Positions 30,280 through 41,210 of a stretch of DNA of 55,415 bases are shown one piece after another. A program made the position numbers and the translations under genes. Within the stretch, counting starts at the first letter, position 1, and each line of letters begins with the position of its first letter. The notes below the pieces were generated by a model. The model saw only the letters and a program-made list of their open reading frames with translations. It was not told the DNA's origin and searched no databases. The stretch lies in the NCBI GenBank assembly GCA_008704415.1, contig VXIS01000317.1, positions 1 through 55,415 on the forward strand, in the 5' to 3' direction. The DNA is from Sphaerosporella brunnea. Taxonomy: Eukaryota; Ascomycota; Pezizomycetes; Pezizales; Pyronemataceae.

Positions 30280-31653
30280 TTAAACCGACGACTTGTCCCC
30301 AGCAAGAAGCTTGGCAACCTGCTGCGCGAGGATACCGACAGTGTTGGTGAGATCCTGGACCGCGTCCTTGGTAGAAGCAAGCTCTGAAGCCAGGGCGGTG
30401 TTCTTTGCCTCGAGCTCGGCGTTCTTCTTGGTGAGAGAATGGACCGCGTCCTTGGTAGAAGCAAGCTCCGAAGCCAGGGCGGTGTTCTTGGTCTCGAGCT
30501 CGGCGTTCTTTGTCTCGAGCTCGGCGTTCTTCTTGGTAAGAGACTGGACCGCGTCCTTGGTAGAAGCAAGCTCGGAAGCCAGGGCGGTGTTCTTTGTCTC
30601 GAGCTCGGATCTCACGGTGTTCAGCTCGGTCTCGAGTTCGGTGTTCCTGGTGGTCAGGGCTTGAATGGACGCCGCGAGTTCCGCATCCTTCGCAGAGAGC
30701 TCAGTCACAGTCTCCTCATACTTGTCGTAGGTAACAAGGAGTTTCGCCGCCTCCGCATCTTGGATCCATCGCTGTTTGGCTGCCTCGTTGAACGTCCGCG
30801 CAAGACTCTCAATGTGCGCGCTGTTGACGCGACGCTCGTTGATACTTCTGACGTGGTCGTGGAGAGGTTTGCGTCGATCGTCCTCAGACACCAGTCTGAA
30901 CGCCCAGACACCACCAAGCTCAAACTGGAGCATCTTCTTCAGTTTGAGAGCGCCTGGTTGGTTGTGCCGAAGCCAGGCGTCAACGGCCTCAATCGCCTCA
31001 CCGACCGTGGCTGTGTGAATATCTTGCGAAAAGCGTCTGATCAGTGACGTATGCTGGTCGTAGAGCGATATCATGTCGCGGAGTTTGCTCTCATCGCCGT
31101 CAGCGAATTGCACGAAATGGGCACGGTTTTGATCAGACAGCAAGTGCTGCATCAGGTGGACTGGCGAGGGTTTCGCAATGTTCTCCCAGTAGCTACGGCT
31201 GAGGTACGCACCACCGCAGACGCGGGTGAACTGGCATAGGCGGTCAGTACATCAGCGGGTCCATAGCGCAGGCAGTGTCCTTACCGCCACCATAACCTCT
31301 CGCAACACGCGCTCGTAGTTCATCTTCTGCTCATGAGTGAGAGGGAGAGCTTGAGTGCTCGCAGGTTTGTGCTGTTCGAGCGCGTCGCTAACAACCTTGG
31401 TAACCGCGCTGATCTCCGGCTCTCGACCTGTGACGGTGACTGCTCTAAAGACATCGTCGTCCGCGAGGCCGGCATCCGAAATAATGGCGGAACCGATGGT
31501 GTCGATCGCGTCGCATCGCTCTTGATCGTCGTTGCGGAGGCGCTTGGGCTGTGGCTCAACTTCCAGAGACTCGCCTACGCGCTTGGTGCTGATGAGGGCG
31601 ATATCCATCGTGGTCGCTGCAGCCAGCACAGCGAACGCGGTACGCGTGGTCAT
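30280..31653 (-). CDS. Coiled-coil protein, two exons
   Basis: Exon 1 is 31653-31285 and exon 2 is 31230-30280, giving 439 residues. The 54-nt intron (31284-31231) has donor GTAAGG, a perfect branch TACTGAC and acceptor TGCCAG, and falls between codons. Splicing bypasses the stop at the end of the unspliced first frame. Residues 36-40 (PKRLR) are a possible nuclear localisation signal. The middle (about 124-290) is a non-repetitive helical domain with GVWAFRLVSEDDRRK. Residues about 290-430 form a long coiled coil with three tandem copies of a 25-28 residue unit around KNTALASELASTKDAVQSL. No membrane segment. An alternative start is Met16. Function unknown; a structural or oligomerising role is inferred from the coiled coil only. 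Confidence 0.75.
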
Positions 31654-31659
31654 GGCGAT

Positions 31660-32094
31660 CTTGACAGTGGCGGTATTGTTTGAGGTGGAGGTGTTTGAGG
31701 TTGTGCTGTGCGGGTTGGGAAGTTTGGGAGAGGTGAAAGGTGTTCAGTAGAGAAGAAGATGCGGGGGGGCTATGTGGGCAGGGCTGCGAGACGCGACTGG
31801 CGGGTGGCGGTGGTTAGGGTTGATTGTGCTGCGGCTCAGCCGAATCATATGCAGTGACCCCAGCCAAGAATGGGGCTGACCCTGATGGTGGCTTTGAAGG
31901 AAGCTTTCACGATGAGAGTGTAGATCCGGCACCCGCTGGACGAGCCCCGCTGGAAGGGTGTGGAGCGCCGGATGCTGGCCATGATCCAGCACTTTGCACC
32001 GCTCTGGCTGGGCGGCGTAGAAACACAACATATGTAGAGCAAATCCAGCCGTAAACGCGGTGGCTGAGCACGGTGGCTAACCGAATTGACAGAG
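31660..32094. other. No recognisable gene
   Basis: Promoter side of the coiled-coil gene. GC-rich short frames only. Confidence 0.4.
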
Positions 32095-32325
32095 TGATGG
32101 GCTGTGATGGGCTGTGATGCCGGCCGAATTGTGGAGCGGAGCCGTGGAGCAGCTTTAGCGACGGCACGGAATGAAAGCAATTGCGCCGTGTTGCTCACAC
32201 ATATGCCCTGACTGCGACGTACGCATCACTTTGCGTTACGTGGCACTTTACTGATCACTGCACACCGTGTGGTCACCGCACGGATGTGCACTGGTTCCTT
32301 CTATACCGCGCATCGTGAAGCAAAT
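32095..32325 (+). repeat. Dispersed repeat D, copy 2
   Basis: Full-length copy in the orientation GGAGCGGAGCCGTGGAGCAG ... AATGAAAGCAATTGCGCC ... CCGTGTGGTCACCGCACGG. The terminal inverted repeat has one arm mismatch relative to copy 1. Confidence 0.8.
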
Positions 32326-32329
32326 ATTT

Positions 32330-32432
32330 TCAACGGCTATTATGCAGGATACCCCCCCCCCCCCCGAGCGGCGTATTGTGTGGTTTGACCCAACAAATTT
32401 CGTATTTGCAGCATATCCCCACTAAAATTAAG
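32330..32432 (+). repeat. Dispersed repeat E, copy 2
   Basis: ACGGCTATTATGCAGGATAC, then a poly-C tract, then GCATATCCCCACTAAAATTA. Matches 7573-7640. Confidence 0.5.
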
Positions 32433-32439
32433 TAACCCT

Positions 32440-33130
32440 AAGGCCGCAGCGGAGGAGCCCATTAAACCGCCGCTCCGCCGCTTGCTTCCCCGCTCGCACT
32501 GGTTGTTGGCCCGCAATTTGACACCATTCCAGACTGCAAAGCGGCGCTCAGCAAATGGGCTGTTTCTCAACGCTTTGGGTTCCGGTGTGAAAAATCAGAT
32601 GGACTGCGAAATGTTATTCGTAGTAGGGATTCTAAGGACTGCGAATTCAACGGTGCAGCAATGTGGAAACAGAATTTGGAAAAGGTTAACCATATCGGAG
32701 CCTTCAAAGAACTAGTTCTGGACTGACTATTCACAGGTAATACCCCATGTACTGGACTATAACACATAGCGCTATCTCTGAAAATATAGACTTCCCGAGA
32801 TCTTGCTTATAAGCGAAAAATCAAAACATATAAACTCGCCACCGGGGTCGCGCGCAGTGAGGATGCGCGAGTAGCAGGGAGTTCAGTGAGCGTGAGGGTT
32901 CAGTGAGCGCGAGGCTTCAGTGAGCGCGAGGCTTGACCTGTGTGCGCATCCCGTCTCCCCACCCCACAACCAATAATCCCGGAGAACAAATAAGGAAAAT
33001 ACAACGGGCGAGGTCGCTACATACAACCCTGATGAGTGGCGTCCTTGCATGCACGCTGAGGCTTCCTGCGAGACCCAGCCAGAACTTCTTGCGGACCCTA
33101 AGATGGCTCCCCTGCCTGCGAATCCATGGC
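32440..33130. other. No recognisable gene
   Basis: Contains a triple repeat of CAGTGAGCG(T/C)GAGG near 32884-32930. Otherwise featureless. Confidence 0.4.
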
Positions 33131-33237
33131 TCCCCTTATACAGGCTTTCTTCTGTGGTGGTATTTCCAGTCAGGAGCTCGAACTGGAGTCCAGAGAACAA
33201 AGACCACTGGTCTTGTCTTCGGCTGGCGTGGGAGCCT

Positions 33238-33760
33238 TTCCCTTTCCTTTGTATTTGTCCCCACCCCGCTTCGTACCGCTGCCCCGTTTCGTACCGCCGC
33301 TGCCCCGCTGCGTACCGCCGCCCCGTTCCTTACCGCCGCCCCGTTTCCTACCGCCACTGCCCCTTCCTGCAAGTCTGCCACCCCTGCCTGTCGCTCGACC
33401 CTATTTCCACTGGGAACCCTGCGCTGTACCGCATCTTTGATCAGGGCTGCTGGTACAACTGCTTGTGCTGTCAGACTCGGAGTCATCGACATCCGACTCC
33501 TCAAAGTGGAGGTCATTGTAGGTTTGTACTTTCTGGCGACGCCCATTCCGTGTTTGCGTGGCGGTGGCAACATAGTCCCATTCCTCAACCTCTGCAGTAA
33601 ACTGCTGGTCATCATTACCAATGGCGGAAACCTCTGAATCGTCGAAGGCAATTGTGTCGAACGGAATGAGGACTGCCTAAAAATCGGACCTGTGGTGATC
33701 CCCGGTAATTACCTCAGCATTCTCCGCTGCTGAATCCAGATCTATCGGCTCATTCAGTGG
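33238..33760 (-). pseudogene. Unidentified minus-strand coding fragment with a GC-rich repeat tail
   Basis: The minus-strand frame between about 33680 and 33412 reads FTAEVEEWDYVATATQTRNG then YNDLHFEESDVDDSESDSTS and ends at TAG. The acidic/Ser-rich composition and lack of stops suggest real coding. Upstream, EPIDLDSAAENAE is separated from it by 36 nt with GTAATT...TTTTTAG ends, rather short for an intron. Downstream (33238-33400) is an 18-bp GC-rich repeat (GGGGCGGCGGTAxG). I do not recognise the protein. Confidence 0.3.
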
Positions 33761-33847
33761 AGGCCAGAGGTAGAAAATTCTACAGGTTTATCTCTCCCAT
33801 CTGTTCTGAGCTTGGAACAAGGATTTCCAATAACAGGCTTTTTATTA

Positions 33848-33935
33848 CCGTATAATTCCTTATGTACCGCGCATTTTGACATGCCGCGCAACTTTATTAT
33901 ACCGAGTGCCGGTATTAGGGGGGGGGAGGGGTAGG
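33848..33935 (+). mobile_element. Family B TIR element, truncated end
   Basis: CCGTATAATTCCTTATGTAC with a TA before it (33846-33847), then CATTTTGACATGCCGCGCAA, TTTATTATACC and GTGCCGGTATTAGGGGG, match the left end of the full element at 36880. It is followed by one copy of the 31-bp repeat seen at 36773-36877 and then LINE copy 2. Confidence 0.65.
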
Positions 33936-33974
33936 CTATCATCCTCGCGTGATAACCTATGATACTCAGGTCAA

Positions 33975-35505
33975 CTCGCAGGCCCCTCGTCTGCGAGGCC
34001 GGCCTCACAGACGCCGACACCCTCCGGCGCACCGAAGACGTCGTTTCGCATGCAGGCTCGCCGATACACCGGCCGGCAACCCTGCCGGTGACAGGGTCCG
34101 TTCCGCCATGCCAGCATCGACGCCGGCAGATGAAGAGCGAGGGCGCGTCACGACAGCAAAGCGTCCGTTGCTCTTCGTGGCCAAAAACGCCCTCGACGAG
34201 CCGGCTCCGCACCCGCCGCCCCCTACGCTGGGTGCCATGCGTGCAGCCGAAATCCCGAGCCAGCCAGCCGCCATCGAACCGAGTATGGCCATCTGCGACA
34301 CCCTGCGCGGCCGAGTGATCATCGAGCTGGAAAAGAACGCCATTTAGACGGCTAGGAGGTGGCAGGAGCCCACGAGCGACGCCATCGCAGTCTACACGGA
34401 CGGGTCTAGGCTGGAAGACGAGAGCTGCGCCTACGCCGCGGTCACGCGCGAAAGCCAAGACCGCCTGTGGCTAGGAACCGGCAATTACGTCGGCTCCAAC
34501 AAGAAAGCTTACGACGCCGAGCTTTTCGGCATCGCAGCTGGCCTGGAGCTTGCCCTGCACCGCCTGCCGACAACGACAACGGCTGGCACCGTCCGCGTCT
34601 TTGTAGACGCACAAGCTGCGTTATGGCAGCTACTCGACACCGGGCCCGGGCCCGGCCAGTTGGTCATCCCCAGGATCTTGCACACCGAGAAAGCCATCCT
34701 AGACGCGGGTTGGACCACGAAATTCCACCGGACGCCAGGCCACAAAGACGTCCCCGGTAACGAGCAAGCCGACAAGCGCGCCAAAGACGCCGCAACCAGC
34801 CGAATCCCCCGCGAAGCGCCCAAGGCGCTCGCTGCGACGTCGCTTACCTACGTCGCCAGGGCCAGCACCGAGGCCAAACGAAGCAATCGCGACCGATGGC
34901 TTGCCAAGCACTGCCAGCCAACGAGCTACTACCGGATGCCCAGAGTTGGAGGCGACAAGACCGCGTTTACGACCAGGAAGGCCGTGGCTGCGCCCTTCTT
35001 CCAGCTGCGGCTCCGAAAAGCCCCGACAGCCCCCTACCTGCAACGGACCGGACAACCGCGCCGACGACAAGTGCTGGTGGTGCAAGAGGGGCGCCGTCCA
35101 GATGCGTGACCATCTATTCAGGTTCTGCAGGCGTGGAGGGACGCGCAGAAACTGCTCTGGAGAAGGGTTTTAGAGGCGACGAGAGAGAAAGAGCGAGGGC
35201 GGAAGCGCTGGCCGGCGACAGCGACGGCCGCGTTGCTAGCGGATGACATGTGTACGGAAGCCGTTATGGACTTCCTGAGCACCGCCGACGTCGGATCCTG
35301 GCCTGCTGGAGGTGGAGGAGGCATCACGTGTTGAGTCAGTCTTTTCTTGGTGCGTTTACATATGCGTTTCGGAGCGGTTTTCCTTTGTCCTTTCCCTTGT
35401 AAGAGCCGCAGGCCTCAGGAGTTGGCTCTGCCGAAGGGGGAGCATAGTCTCTTTTTCTACATATGTCATGGCCGCATGCGGCCGAATACAATATTATATC
35501 CCTAT
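33975..35505 (+). mobile_element. 5'-truncated Tad1-like LINE, copy 2 (RNase H region)
   Basis: Starts at the ORF2 linker RPLVCEAGLTDAD. One frame runs to 35109, broken only by a TAG at 34345-34347. It encodes a complete type I RNase H: YTDGS, then DAELFGIAAGLE, then VFVDAQAALW, then TPGHKDVPGNEQADKRAK, so the D-E-D-D catalytic set is kept. After a frameshift near 35060 a zinc-knuckle-like CWWC...HLFRFC segment and the family C-terminus TEAVMDFLSTADVGSWPAGG follow. The 3' UTR ends in the palindrome GCCGCATGCGGC (about 35472-35483) and an AT tail. No exact target-site duplication found. Confidence 0.88.
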
Positions 35506-35574
35506 ATAGAGCAGTAGTGTGGCGTTTTCCGGTGGCGTTTACCGGAGGCTCAACTGAACCCGGTGGCGCAACCC

Positions 35575-35690
35575 AAATATTGTGGAGCGGAGCCGTGGAG
35601 GAGCTTTAGCGACGACACTGTGGAGCGACTGCACAGCCCTAATATTCTGGAGCGAAGCCGTGGAGGAGCTTCAGCGACGACACTGCAGAG
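35575..35690 (+). repeat. Dispersed repeat D, partial tandem pair
   Basis: GGAGCGGAGCCGTGGAGGAG and its variant GGAGCGAAGCCGTGGAGGAG, each followed by CTT(T/C)AGCGACGACACTG, about 69 bp apart. This is only the first third of repeat D, duplicated in tandem. Confidence 0.75.
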
Positions 35691-36607
35691 CGACTACGCT
35701 GCTGTACATACTGCTAGATTTGTAGATAGTTGTGGAATGGATTAGAATTGTCTTGATCCGTGCGAGTGCTGGCTATGAAGTGAGACGGTCTTGCCTCCTC
35801 GAACCCAACCCACTACCTCCTCTCTTTACTTTACTACTTCAACCTACTACCTCCTCCCTTTACTACTTTGCAGATACCTTCTGCCTCGCAACGACCTTTT
35901 CCCTCGCAACCAATTGAAGAGTTCTCCTTCTGGAAACCGGGAAAGCGCTATAACATGTGTCATGGTTGCAGAGCACGTGTTGCTCGAAGAACAGCAAATG
36001 CAGCTCAACATGAGCCGGTCTGTGGCTGGCTCTAAATTCTTATACGGGGAAGAATATAAAGGCCAATGGTGTTCTTTAGATAGTGGTTGAACGACAGCCC
36101 AGTCAACAACGGAGAGTTGGAACACTACAAGCTGTGGGAGCAAATAATCAGCCACTGTTTAAAGAACATGATGTGAGAGATGTCACGGATGATGCATTGG
36201 CTATGGATCAACAGTGGGAGCATACTGCACCCCCTCCGAGTCAGTGTGTGGATGAAACTGCGCACTGCAGAAACTTCGGTCGCTCTGGGCTTGCCGTTAC
36301 AGAGTTTTCTTTCGGGAAACCTGGAGTATCAACATTCGAGAGGTGTTTACTCATTGGCAGTTATACTTTGCTCTGACCTGTGCAACCAGTGGAGAACGGA
36401 TAACTGTTCGAACGCCAGAGACAGTATCAGGGTGTGATGGACTGTGCAGGAATGTGGTATTCTGGGAGGTATTTGAGAATTGATGGGGCATTTTTTGCTG
36501 AATGGGATGAGTTGGGATGTTCGCAATTTTTTTTTTTTTTTCAACTGCACTGTGGCTGACAGCTTTTTTTTCGCGCGATGATGGAGTCTTCATTTGATCT
36601 GGCTTTT
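35691..36607. other. No recognisable gene
   Basis: CT-rich tandem near 35810-35870 (ACTACCTCCTC(C/T)CTTTACT repeats) and poly-T runs at 36531-36542 and 36606-36613. No supported gene. Confidence 0.45.
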
Positions 36608-36755
36608 TTTTTTCGCAGGATGAAAGCAACTGCGCTGTGTCTGACACACGTACGCCCTAACTGCAACGTACATATGACTTCACATTAAGTGGCGCTGTAC
36701 TAATGACTGCACACCGTGTGGTTACCACACGGGTGTCCACTTGTGATTAAAACAA
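36608..36755 (+). repeat. Dispersed repeat D, copy 3
   Basis: GATGAAAGCAACTGCGCTGT through GTGGCGCTGTACTAATGACT to CCGTGTGGTTACCACACGG (about 36715-36733). It lacks the GGAGCGGAGCC end. Confidence 0.78.
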
Positions 36756-36772
36756 ATCAGGTGAACTCGCGT

Positions 36773-36877
36773 GATAGCCTATGCTACTGAGATCGACTCG
36801 CGTGATAATCTATGATACACAGGTCAACTCGCGTGATAGCCTATGATACTGAGGTCAACTCGCGAGATCGCCTATGC
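36773..36877 (+). repeat. 31-bp tandem repeat, about 3.5 copies
   Basis: Unit ACTCGCGTGATAGCCTATGA plus TACTGAGGTCA. A single copy also lies at 33945-33977 next to the truncated family-B end. The array runs directly into the family-B element. Confidence 0.8.
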
Positions 36878-36879
36878 TA

Positions 36880-37777
36880 CCGTATAATTCCTGATATACC
36901 ACGCATGTCTTGAAGTACCGCAGATCTTTATTATGCCCAATGCCGGTACTGAGGGGGAGGGGTTAACGGGTGCGGCGCACGAGAAACGGCTCGGAAACCG
37001 ATAATTACCCTCATACAGCAATTTCATCGTCAGCATCCTCCCACTCTGTGGCCTCAATATTCTGTGACTCAGCATCCGTTTCGTCAAGCAGTCATAAAAG
37101 ATGTTGCCAATTGTCATCCTGCAGAAGCCCACCCCCGGTCCGGCAGCTGCTTTTCCTCCCACACCATGCCCGGCTCAAAATCACAACCGGAAATCGCTAT
37201 GGCAGTGCTTTTCCATCTTTTCCTGAAGGTGGTCGCCGATATGTTGCTTACCCGATTTATTGACATACGTGTCGACTGGCCGCAAATAGCCTGCCAGGTC
37301 TTCTGGAAGCAATGCCATCGTATCCTTGACGTCGGGGTCATGCCTTTTGGTATTGCTCTCCATGCTTCAGCCGCCGATGCTCAGGCAGAGCGCCCTCTTA
37401 ATGCTATCATTACTAGAACGGTTAGTATGTGTAGGGCGAGCAAGGGACGTTTGGTAGTGAACGTGTTGTCTAAAGAAGAGAGAGAGGAAGCTATCTAGTG
37501 GTCGCCCCTTATATCCTTTCCCTTCCTTCACTGCCGTGCACTCCTATGCCCGAACCCGATCCCGTGCACTCCTTATACTCGAACCCGACATTGAACCCTA
37601 CAGTATGTGCCTGGGATGCCGAGCCAACAGCGCTGTCAACATACTGTCGGGGTGGAGTGGACTTCAAAGAAACGCCTGTCTGACGTTTGGTTGGCTGGCA
37701 TCCGAGTCCTACTCTCAGAAAACCTAACCGCCCAGACTTTTGAACACCGCGTGCGCAGTACATAAGGAATTATACGC
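36880..37777 (-). mobile_element. TIR element, family B (TA target)
   Basis: Terminal inverted repeats of about 25-30 bp: left CCGTATAATTCCTGATATAC (36880-36899), right reverse complement GCGTATAATTCCTTATGTAC (37777-37758). TA flanks both sides (36878-36879, 37778-37779), the Tc1/mariner target. The minus-strand interior has a protein-like tail, ETDAESQNIEATEWEDADDE, with an in-frame TGA a few codons upstream, and pieces of another frame (YLRPVDTYVNKSGKQHI). No catalytic DDE motif is identifiable, so it is a decayed or non-autonomous copy. Confidence 0.68.
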
Positions 37778-37779
37778 TA

Positions 37780-39400
37780 CAAAGGCATGAGCGCACCTGA
37801 CGTGGGGACGCGAAATCACCCAAACGGCCATGAACCAATGAGTTCGATGTCTGGATATGCGGCGCTGTTTGAAGATCCGCTGCTGGCCTATGAACATCAC
37901 TGTGAAGTGGGAGTCGATCCCGCGCCTACCGATTGCGCTGCTGCGGTGGAATGGCGGAGTGAGCCACGCCAGCGCTCTAGGTTACCCAATGTCGACAAAA
38001 GGCAATCGATCCGCTGTCAATGCGTGCCGAGGCTGAGCTACTATTCTCCGGATACACTGGCAGCGATTGAAAGCATGAAAAGCTTTACTAGGAATTGCCA
38101 TCTTTGAGCTACTGGTATATGAAATACTTCAATGAGAACACTTTGTGTACGTGATATTACTGCTTGATACTAAATAAACCAGGTTTCACCGGGCGTCCGC
38201 TGGCGCATGCCAGGTTTCGAGCTGCACGGTCACAATTGAACCGGTTTACAGAACAGAACAGTTTGCACCTTTTGACAGTCCGTCCCGTCCGTTCTTGCTG
38301 CCACACTGAACTGGTTTGTACGGCTGGGAGGTATGCACGGTGGAATCACTTACCTGGAGGATGGATGACCGTCGCGGTCAGGGGCAATCGAGGTCTGACC
38401 AGCGCCGCAGTGATCAGGCGGTGACCTGCCACCCCCGCAGCCCGACCAACCATAAATCAACCTCCTGACCCTTGCCTTTAATACGTTCTAGGCTTTACCC
38501 CAAATGATACTACCTGGCCTAACCCTCAAACCATGCACTGGCTAGGATCCAAATCATCATGGTATGGGAATAACAACCTCCGCCAAAGCTCGGGACAGGG
38601 TGATGACGTGCAACCAAATTTCACGGTTCGCGGAGAGACTCGTTGGCAGCAGAAAGGCGAGGTTATTCGCACCGGACTGGATTCGGGGGGCAGCACCTTT
38701 CACATCTTCGTCGAGGGGTAGTCAGGCTTTGACTGCGCCCAGGCCTGGGCTGGAGCATTACCATCGAGGGAAGGCAAGCAGGATAGTTGGATGCGTGCAC
38801 AGTGTATCTGGAGGTGAAGGTACTTGGCTGTGGATGCCACTATGGCAAGGCGGTGTCGAAACGTCCACGCCATAGATGAACGCAGTACGCAAAGAAACGC
38901 TGCAGGGGCACAATCGACTGGGATTGGCCTGCTATACCCAAGGTCGTGCGCACCCGACCGCATCACTGATGTTGCTGTTCATGGCGTACCGCAGGAGTTT
39001 CTGATCAGATTGAAGGAATTAACCGGTAGCGGGTTCGTCGGTGCATGCATGGCATTTTTCGACGCCGAAAATCATACGCCCCTGCTCAATACCGTGGCAA
39101 CAGTTCAGGCGCATGGTCGGCGGTCTTGGTCGTCCGTCGAGTTCCTGTTTCTGGGCAGCTTCGTGCTGCCTGGTTCCGACGCAAAGTCCAAGATGATCGC
39201 CTGATAAGTGGTGGTGGTGGGGGCTGCGATGTGGCGATGCTGGAGATATGAAGAATGAAAGCCTTGAAGTCTGCTGAAGATCTAGTTGTACCCTTGCATG
39301 TCGGGATGACTCAGGTGATGGCGATGGACAAGGCGATCGAAGAACTTGGAGTTTGTCACGCGTTCATGGCGCTCCAAGAATATGGAACCAGAAAAGCAAT
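37780..39400. other. Intergenic, one weak ORF
   Basis: The plus-strand frame 38824-39204 (126 codons) has a plausible stretch, ITDVAVHGVPQEFLIRLKEL then FVGACMAFFDAENHTPLLNT, but no family I know and no splice support. The rest is unassigned. Confidence 0.35.
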
Positions 39401-39402
39401 TA

Positions 39403-40085
39403 CAGTAGAGTCACTTTATAAGAATAGGATCGGGGCCGCAGGGTCGTATTCTTATAAAGTGAATATTTTTAAAGGGGGTGTGGCTTGGCACGGGTGATCG
39501 TTCATGATTGCGATCCGCTGGGTCCTCTGCAAACCAAAATCTGGTGTTTTTTCACAGTGGGTGCGGAAGGCAAGGAATATTGGCAAAGAGTATTCATACT
39601 GTTCACTAACTGTACTGACCGCCGTTTGAAATCGCGATAAAAAAAACAAACCGTGAGTCTGCTCCTACTCGCGATCCCGTGACCCGTAACCCCCAACGCC
39701 AAACATACCTATCCCCAAAGCTCATCATTCACGCCATCATATGCATCCTGCATCGACATAAAACCATGGTTAGAAAGAGACTGCTAGTGAGTGTGAGATG
39801 CGCATGACAAAATGTTAGAACTTGGAGAGCCGGGCCGGTCTACTCCCATCCTCTCCCAAACGTCCTCCAGCTGACTTGGCATGATGTTTTCAAGACTTAC
39901 GCTCGCGAGTTTCCCGGCACCACTTTTTATAAGCATACCCATACAAATGTTTTCGCCATTTCCAAGAATATGCTTATAAAAAAACTATTCTTATTTCCCA
40001 TACAAAATCAGTCAGGAGCAGCCACCCAGATTCTTATGGAGTAGATATTCTTATATGACCGTATTCCTATATAGAGACTGTGCTG
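39403..40085 (+). mobile_element. TIR element, family A (TA target), complete
   Basis: Left end CAGTAGAGTCACTTTATAAG (39403-39422) and right-end reverse complement CAGCACAGTCTCTATATAGG (40085-40066). TA duplications lie at 39401-39402 and 40086-40087. The CAGT start and TA target fit Tc1/mariner-type elements. A subterminal 16-bp perfect inverted repeat, TCACTTTATAAGAATA (39411-39426) with its complement at 39447-39462, lies inside the left end. No transposase is recognisable in 683 bp, so it is probably a non-autonomous MITE. A second decayed copy is at 6385-6829. Confidence 0.75.
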
Positions 40086-40356
40086 TAGTTATCAAAAAAC
40101 ACAGTTTGTGGGAGGATTGCTTACTGCATACCAGCAAAGCCGCGGACGCTTCGGCAGCGCTTGCGTGTTATGAATGGCTTGCCGTGAACGCCGGATGTGC
40201 AACAGCGATAGCGGCGGTAGTCTGTGAAATAGAGGTGCCCGCGCTGCCAAGTGTATGTCGATAATGGGATGGCCGAGATTTCGCGGAACTCTCCGGCAGT
40301 GAATATTGAATGCCTTTGTCAGGGTAGTGAATACCGTAGCGACCACGGATGGTATT

Positions 40357-41198
40357 CACACACACCCTCGACAACCACACTAACCGCCCGGAAATGCCAA
40401 GCCTGTGCGTTGGCACACCGAAAACCCCGCACACTTTGGCTTCACGATGTTTTTGTGGTGTGTGTGTCCGCTCTACCCGGCGAGGTAGAGTGTACGGTTT
40501 CGATCCAACAACTCATTTGCCCCCGCGATTCGCTCGCTACCACCCAGTATTAACCTCAGCCGATAGTCCGCATGGCAACTCGTCGGAATGAACGTTTAAC
40601 GCCAGTTAGCAAGGCGATAGCGCTTGCAGTGAGCCCCCCATCGAGACGGAACGGAACTATATCGTGCGAAGCGAGCGAGCGATAACTCCTGAGCGTGTGC
40701 GCGTATACCGATCGACCAGTCCGCAACCCGGCAAAGTGGGGCCCCCTCTGTGGGTAGGCAGAGGCACCTAACCCCCACAAATCGCAGTCGCCGGTAACTA
40801 GGACTCTTCCGGTGCCCCGAGCGGGGCCGATTGCAGTTTGGGGATCATGGTTTTAGGCAGCAAAGAGACCACGTTCCAGAGGGTGAAATATCCCAGACAT
40901 CGAGGGCACAGCGATGTTTGAGATCTTTCGGGCGTTAGAAGCGGGCGTGCATATGGGCGGAGGAATGCACATGGTGGGCCGATCGGGGAGGGAGCACGTG
41001 AAGTCGATATAGGGATCACTTTCACTGAAGGGTTGGAGGAGGCTTCTTGGGTTTTCGATTCACTCTTTTTACATAATTTCCTTTGGAGGAGCAAACCCCA
41101 GAGTAGGACTCTGAGCCTAGGGGCCGCGATGATTCTATGTTATCTATGTCATGGCCGCAAGCGGCCGAATACATTATGATTAAAACAAAAAAACAAAA
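40357..41198 (+). mobile_element. LINE insertion, copy 3
   Basis: An exact 12-bp target-site duplication ACGGATGGTATT lies at 40345-40356 and 41199-41210, the second copy directly after an A-rich tail (AAAACAAAAAAACAAAAAC). The last 150 bp are the family 3' UTR: CCCCAGAGTAGGACTCTGAG, then hairpin GGCCGCAAGCGGCC (41153-41166), then the tail. The 5' two thirds do not show recognisable ORF2 motifs, so they are decayed or belong to a poorly conserved part of the element. Confidence 0.75.
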
Positions 41199-41210
41199 AC
41201 GGATGGTATT

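Noticed and set aside
32933..33637. Plus-strand ORF of 234 codons
   Set aside because: Its middle is a GC-rich 18-bp repeat; the minus frame has the more protein-like acidic segment.
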